Below the pieces are notes generated by a model. It ran no database searches, was not told the DNA's origin, and saw only the letters and a list, made by a program, of their open reading frames with translations. From contig NZ_AP023355.1 in NCBI RefSeq assembly GCF_016865425.1, forward strand, positions 5,144,198 to 5,208,197: a DNA stretch of 64,000 nt. The letters run 5' to 3'. Source of the DNA: Actinocatenispora thailandica (lineage in GTDB: Bacteria > Actinomycetota > Actinomycetes > Mycobacteriales > Micromonosporaceae). A program made the position numbers and the translations under genes. Shown here piece after piece: positions 60,140 through 64,000 of the stretch (its first letter is position 1; each line of letters begins with the position of its first letter).

Positions 60140-62860
60140 TCATGGAATCGGCAGATCGGTTCTGGTGGCGATACCGAGTTTGGGAAACGCCTTGTACAAG
60201 TGGTTGGCGACGGTGCGGGGGCTGAGGAACAGCTGCGCGGCGATGTCGCGGTTGGACAGTCCCTGCGCGGCGAGTCGGGTGACCGCCTGTTCCTGCGGGG
60301 TCAGGACGGTCGTGTTACCCGGATCAGCCGGGGCGACAGCGCCGCCGGCGGCGCCGAGTTCGCCGCGAGCCCGCGCCGCCCACGGTGCGGCGCCGAGGGG
60401 TTCGAATACCTCGAGCGCCGCGCGCAGGTGGGTGCGGGCATCGGCCTTTCGGCGGGAGCGGCGCAGCCATTCGCCGTACAGCAGGTGGGTGCGGGCTCGT
60501 TCGAATCCGCGGTTGTCGGGTTCGTGCCGCTGGATCGCGGCGCGGTAGAGGTCGTCGGCGTCGCTGTCGCGCGCGAGCATCGCCCGGCAGCGCAGGACCA
60601 CCGCGTCGAGCCAGGGTTGCCGGACGCGGTCGGCCCACTCGGCCAGGTAGGCGAGGGCGTCGCCGAGGTGCGCCGTTCGACCGAGCCGCGTCGCTGCCTC
60701 GATACGGTCGGGGATGCTGCGCCTGCCGGGCAGGTGGTGGCGAGCCGGCGACCGGCTGAGGGCGTCGAGGCGGGAAAGGGCGCGGTCCCAGCGGCCGGAT
60801 CCGAGGTGCAGCAGACCGTCCGCCCAGTGCGCCCACGCCAGGCCAGGCGCCAGCAGGTCCGGCCCGGGGGCGGCGCGCGCGTCGTCGGAGTAGGCGCGGC
60901 ATGCCTCGGCGTCACCGCGAAACGCGGCCAGTACGGCGAGCACGCCGCTGAGGTCGGTGGCCAGGGTGTCGTGTCCGGCGGCACGGGCGATGCGTACGCC
61001 CTCCTCCGCGGCGTCGCGGGCCGCCAGGTGCTGACCGTGGAACAGCTGCGAGCGTGCCACGCAGGACAGGACGGGCGGTAGCTGGCCGAGCCAGCCTCGT
61101 TCCCGGTGGTTACGCAGCATGCGTGTCGCGACGCGGTGTGCCTCGGCGTCCTGTCCGGTCGCTTGGAGAGCGGTGGCGGCGACGAGGATGAGGCCGTCGG
61201 GTCCTCCGTACCCGGTGTCGCGTGCTCGGGCGACGAGTTCCGTGAGGCTGTCCGGGCTCGGGTTGTCGACGGCGTCCCGGACGCACCACACCAGCAGTCG
61301 TACGACATGCGAGAGCGGGTCGTCGGTCGGCAGCGGAAGGGCGGCGAGGCGTTCGGCAGCGTCGGTGACCGGCGGCGCGCCGAGGTACCAGCCGACGTGT
61401 ACGGCGTCGAGGAGCAGGTCGGCCGCCCGGCGGGGGTCGTCGGCGGCGACCATTGAGGCGGCGTTGACCAGGAGGCGGCGCGCCTCGGGCAGCGACCCGC
61501 GATAGAACGCCGCGGTACCCTGCGCGCCGGCCAGCCGGCTGCGCAGGCCCAGATCCGTGGTGTGGGCAGCGGCCCGGTCCGCAAGGTCGGTCGCGGCTTG
61601 GAGATCGCCACCGTTGAGGGCGGCTTCGGCGGCGAGGGCAAGGCGGCCGGCGCGGCGTTCGCCCGGCGGGGTGAGCTGCGCCGCCCGCTCGTGGGCCGAC
61701 ACCGCTGCCGCGTAGCCGCTGCGCGCCGCCGCCGCCTCCGCGCTGCGTTCCAGCTCCGCCGCGATGTCCTCGTCGGGGTCGGTTGCCGTGGCGGCGCGAT
61801 GCCAGGCACGACGCTCAGCGTCGTCGGGGCCGTCCAGCGTCGCGGCGAGCGCCGCGTGGGCGTCGACACGGTACCGGTGTGGGGCCGTCTCGTAGACCGC
61901 TGCGCGTACCAGCGGGTGCCGGAACGTCACGGCGGCAGGATCCGCGCGGACCAGCCCCAGGCGCTCTGCCGGCTCCAGGTCGCCCGGCGCCGCCCCGAGC
62001 CGCGCTCCCGCCCGTAGCACGACGTCGAGTTCGCCGGTGTCGTGTGCGGCCGCAACGACCAGCAGTACGCGGGTGGCGTCGGGCATGCTCCGGATCCGGC
62101 CGGCGAACGCCTCTCGCAGCCGGTCGGTCAAAGGCAGCGTCGCCGGCAGTGTTCGTACGTCGCTGGCGCGGAGGTCCGCCACGGCGGCGGGCAACTCGGT
62201 GATGGCGAGCGGATTGCCACCCGCCTCGGCCAGCACCCGGCGGCGCAGCTCCGGTGCCAGATCATGGACCCGTTCGTCGAGCAGCGCGGCGGCGGCGGAC
62301 GGTTCCAGGCCACCGAGCCGCAGTTGCGGCAGCTCGGAGCTGGTGACGTCGCTTTCGGTGTCCCGGGCGGCGAACATCATCACGACACCTTCGGCACCCA
62401 GCCGGCGCGCGGCGAACACGAGCGCCTGCGTCGACGCGGGGTCGAGCCAGTGCGCGTCGTCGACCAGGCACAGTAGCGGTCCGTCCTCCGCGAGTTCGGA
62501 CAGCAGCGACAGGACGGCCAGGCCGACGAGCAACCGGTCCGCCGGTTCCTGACCGGGGGCCGCGGTGAGACCGAACACGCGCTGCAACGCGTTTCGCTGC
62601 GGCTCCGGCAGGGCGCCGAGGCGATCCAGCGCCGGTCGCAGCAGCATGTGCAGGCCTGCGTAGGGCAGGTCGATCTCGGTCTCGACACCGCTACCGCGCA
62701 GTACCCGCCAGCTCGCCGCGGCGTCGGCGGCGTACGCCAGCAGCGTGGTCTTCCCGATGCCCGGTTCGCCGCGGACGACCAGGACACCGCTGGTTTGTTC
62801 GTGCGCCCCGGCAAGTAGCCGGTCGATGACCGTCAGCTCGTCGGCGCGTCCGTGCATCAT
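60140..62860 (-). CDS. LAL-type LuxR-family transcriptional regulator
   Basis: 906 residues from the ATG at 62860; an ATG at 62887 would add nine. The N-terminal AAA/STAND ATPase has Walker A RGEPGIGKTTLL (31-41) and Walker B PLLCLVDDAHWLDP (~130). The middle 500 residues are Ala/Arg/Leu-rich TPR-like helices. The C-terminal LuxR helix-turn-helix (LTPQEQAVTRLAAQGLSNRD, IAAQLFLSPRTVANHLYKAF) binds DNA. Large ATP-binding LuxR regulators of this kind often control secondary metabolism or transport in actinomycetes. It is divergent from the streptogramin-resistance pair with a 215-bp gap, so it may regulate that pair. Confidence 0.92.
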   Translation of the reverse strand: MMHGRADELTVIDRLLAGAHEQTSGVLVVRGEPGIGKTTLLAYAADAAASWRVLRGSGVETEIDLPYAGLHMLLRPALDRLGALPEPQRNALQRVFGLTAAPGQEPADRLLVGLAVLSLLSELAEDGPLLCLVDDAHWLDPASTQALVFAARRLGAEGVVMMFAARDTESDVTSSELPQLRLGGLEPSAAAALLDERVHDLAPELRRRVLAEAGGNPLAITELPAAVADLRASDVRTLPATLPLTDRLREAFAGRIRSMPDATRVLLVVAAAHDTGELDVVLRAGARLGAAPGDLEPAERLGLVRADPAAVTFRHPLVRAAVYETAPHRYRVDAHAALAATLDGPDDAERRAWHRAATATDPDEDIAAELERSAEAAAARSGYAAAVSAHERAAQLTPPGERRAGRLALAAEAALNGGDLQAATDLADRAAAHTTDLGLRSRLAGAQGTAAFYRGSLPEARRLLVNAASMVAADDPRRAADLLLDAVHVGWYLGAPPVTDAAERLAALPLPTDDPLSHVVRLLVWCVRDAVDNPSPDSLTELVARARDTGYGGPDGLILVAATALQATGQDAEAHRVATRMLRNHRERGWLGQLPPVLSCVARSQLFHGQHLAARDAAEEGVRIARAAGHDTLATDLSGVLAVLAAFRGDAEACRAYSDDARAAPGPDLLAPGLAWAHWADGLLHLGSGRWDRALSRLDALSRSPARHHLPGRRSIPDRIEAATRLGRTAHLGDALAYLAEWADRVRQPWLDAVVLRCRAMLARDSDADDLYRAAIQRHEPDNRGFERARTHLLYGEWLRRSRRKADARTHLRAALEVFEPLGAAPWAARARGELGAAGGAVAPADPGNTTVLTPQEQAVTRLAAQGLSNRDIAAQLFLSPRTVANHLYKAFPKLGIATRTDLPIP

Positions 62861-63006
62861 GCGCGCACCGTACCCAGGGTGTCTCATTGCGTCGGAGCCA
62901 AGTACTCATGCCGTGACGGATTCGACCGTGCCGATCCACGCTTAGCGTGATGGCCAGCACCGGTAGCGCAGCTCCAGCCCGAACGGGCAGCCGCTGGGCG
63001 ACCCGT

Positions 63007-63043
63007 GGGTCTGGACGGACCGGCGAGAGGCCCGGACAGACCC
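63007..63043 (+). promoter_or_regulatory. Possible leader hairpin before the acetyltransferase gene
   Basis: GGGTCTG and CAGACCC form a 7-base stem enclosing a GC-rich segment, 33 bp before the start at 63076. It could be an attenuation structure, as used by several ribosome-drug resistance genes, or chance in GC-rich DNA. Confidence 0.25.
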
Positions 63044-63075
63044 GCCCGATCGACACGAAAGCACAGGAAGGCCCC

Positions 63076-63735
63076 ATGTCGTCACCTGATCCGTTGACCA
63101 TCCATCCGCTCGCCGCACACCCACGGGTGGTGTTCCTCAAACCGCTGGTCAGCTCGCCGAAGATCATCGTCGGTGAGTACACCTACTACGACGATCCCGA
63201 CGACGCGACCCGGTTCGAGCAGCGCAACGTGCTCTACGCCTACGGCCCCGAACGGCTGGTCATCGGCAGGTACTGCGCGATCGCCGCCGGGACGCGCTTT
63301 CTGATGGCCGGGGCCGAGCATCCGATGCTCGGCGCGTCCACCTTCCCGTTCACGATGTTCGGCGGCGAGTGGGCCGAACGGACTTTGGACATCGTGACCG
63401 CGATGCCGAGCCGCGGCGACACCGTCGTCGGCCACGACGTCTGGTTCGGCCACCAGGCCACCGTCATGCCCGGGGTACGCATCGGCGACGGGGCCGTCGT
63501 CGCGGCCGGCTCGGTCGTCACCACGGACGTACCGCCGTACACGATCGTCGGTGGCAATCCGGCCCGGCCGATCCGCCAGCGGTTCGACGACGCCGACGTC
63601 CAGCGCCTGCGCCGGGCCGCCTGGTGGGACTGGCCGGCCGCCCTGGTCACCGAGCACGCCCGCGTCATCATGGCCGGCACCCCGGTCGACATCGAGCGCA
63701 TCGCCGTCGAGCACAACCTGGAGCAGAACGCATGA
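63076..63735 (+). CDS. Streptogramin A O-acetyltransferase, Vat-type
   Basis: 219 residues from the ATG at 63076, with AGGAAGG upstream. The left-handed beta-helix acetyltransferase shows [20 protein letters not shown], then [18 protein letters not shown], where His82 corresponds to the catalytic histidine of the Vat/CatB family. [40 protein letters not shown] and AAWWDWP follow. Length and motifs match Vat enzymes, which acetylate group A streptogramins with acetyl-CoA. Some xenobiotic acetyltransferases of this fold act on chloramphenicol. The next gene, a streptogramin B lyase starting in its stop codon, favours the streptogramin assignment. Confidence 0.85.
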   Translation: MSSPDPLTIHPLAAHPRVVFLKPLVSSPKIIVGEYTYYDDPDDATRFEQRNVLYAYGPERLVIGRYCAIAAGTRFLMAGAEHPMLGASTFPFTMFGGEWAERTLDIVTAMPSRGDTVVGHDVWFGHQATVMPGVRIGDGAVVAAGSVVTTDVPPYTIVGGNPARPIRQRFDDADVQRLRRAAWWDWPAALVTEHARVIMAGTPVDIERIAVEHNLEQNA

Positions 63736-64000
63736 CGTCCGTGTCCATCGAGGAGTACGCGGTGCCGGGCGACGGCCCGTACGCGGTCACCGCCGGCCCC
63801 GACGGTGCGCTGTGGTTCACCATGGTCGCCGGCAGCAGCATCGGTCGGCTGGCCCCCGGCGAGAGAGCCGTCAGCCATCAGCTCGAACCGGGCTGCGGCC
63901 CGACGATCATCACCGTCGGGCCGGATGCCGCGCTGTGGTTCACCGAGTACCAGGCACACCGGATCGGGCGGATCGCCCTCGACGGAACCGTTCGCGAGTT
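63732..64000 (+). CDS. vgb: Streptogramin B lyase, Vgb-type (partial)
   Basis: The ATG overlaps the acetyltransferase stop in ATGA; 89 codons are visible before the window ends. Two blades of a seven-bladed propeller are seen: [34 protein letters not shown] and [20 protein letters not shown]. This repeat ([10 protein letters not shown]-type) is the Vgb signature. Vgb opens the ring of type B streptogramins by elimination without water. Catalytic residues lie in the unseen part. Generic NHL/Vgb-like propellers exist, but the overlap with a Vat gene makes streptogramin resistance the best reading. Confidence 0.82.
   Translation, partial: MTSVSIEEYAVPGDGPYAVTAGPDGALWFTMVAGSSIGRLAPGERAVSHQLEPGCGPTIITVGPDAALWFTEYQAHRIGRIALDGTVRE

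Noticed and set aside
1-64000. tRNA, rRNA, integrase or phage structural genes as signs of a prophage or genomic island boundary
   Set aside because: None could be recognised by reading. The only mobile genes seen are the two IS5-type elements.

Overview
This is a high-GC actinobacterial chromosome segment. The evidence is codon usage strongly biased to G/C in third positions, many GTG and TTG starts, LexA boxes of the TCGAAC-N4-GTTCGA type, a secreted GH76 hydrolase and an LPxTG surface protein. It looks like a filamentous actinomycete, possibly Micromonosporaceae, but the genus cannot be fixed from the sequence. The first 38 kb is a dense defence island. The rest is a decaying accessory zone followed by a small drug-resistance and regulation region.

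1-12.2 kb, minus strand: one defence operon reading from about 12.16 kb downwards. It starts with a helix-turn-helix protein carrying a degenerate adenine-methylase domain, preceded by a 26-bp palindrome. HsdM, HsdS and HsdR of a complete type I restriction-modification system follow. Next come a UvrD-type helicase with a RelE/ParE-like N-terminus and a DUF262/DUF1524 (GmrSD-type) nuclease that also carries an alkyltransferase-like C-terminus cut by the window edge. Two small exported proteins (12.4-13.7 kb) separate this from the next block.

13.9-38.1 kb: a DISARM-like locus with additions. A 5-cytosine methylase gene (minus strand) diverges from an operon made of a complete sigma-70-family factor, drmA and drmB. 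A Vsr mismatch endonuclease gene lies antisense at the end of drmB. A second operon follows: drmD (SNF2 helicase), a 1611-residue adenine methylase (drmMI-like), a 2101-residue SF2 helicase resembling DruE, and another RelE-UvrD helicase. A perfect LexA box lies 60 bp upstream of the sigma factor gene. The sigma stop and drmA start overlap by 4 bp, so the sigma factor is wired into the anti-phage operon. No drmC (phospholipase D) gene was seen. DNA-damage-inducible DISARM controlled or amplified by its own sigma factor is the most unusual proposal in the window.

38.1-45.7 kb: a secreted HNH nuclease, a DUF1801 protein, a three-repeat CRISPR remnant without cas genes, a two-gene unit of unknown function, a ComF-like phosphoribosyltransferase overlapping a DprA-like protein, a second LexA box, a deleted hsdR remnant and degenerate copies of the HNH gene (one joined to an MMPL transporter fragment).

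45.8-55.6 kb: a GH76 enzyme with a strong terminator, several pseudogenes, one intact IS5-type element with a TGA target duplication and one truncated copy. Between them lie an NTF2-like protein, an alpha/beta hydrolase and an AraC-type regulator. An LPxTG protein, a broken Dyp-type peroxidase and a 43-residue membrane protein complete this stretch.

55.8-64 kb: a class A flavoprotein monooxygenase, an MFS drug exporter divergent from a TetR repressor with a 13-3-13 palindromic operator between them, a LAL/LuxR regulator, and at the edge an overlapping pair: a Vat-type streptogramin A acetyltransferase and the start of a streptogramin B lyase.
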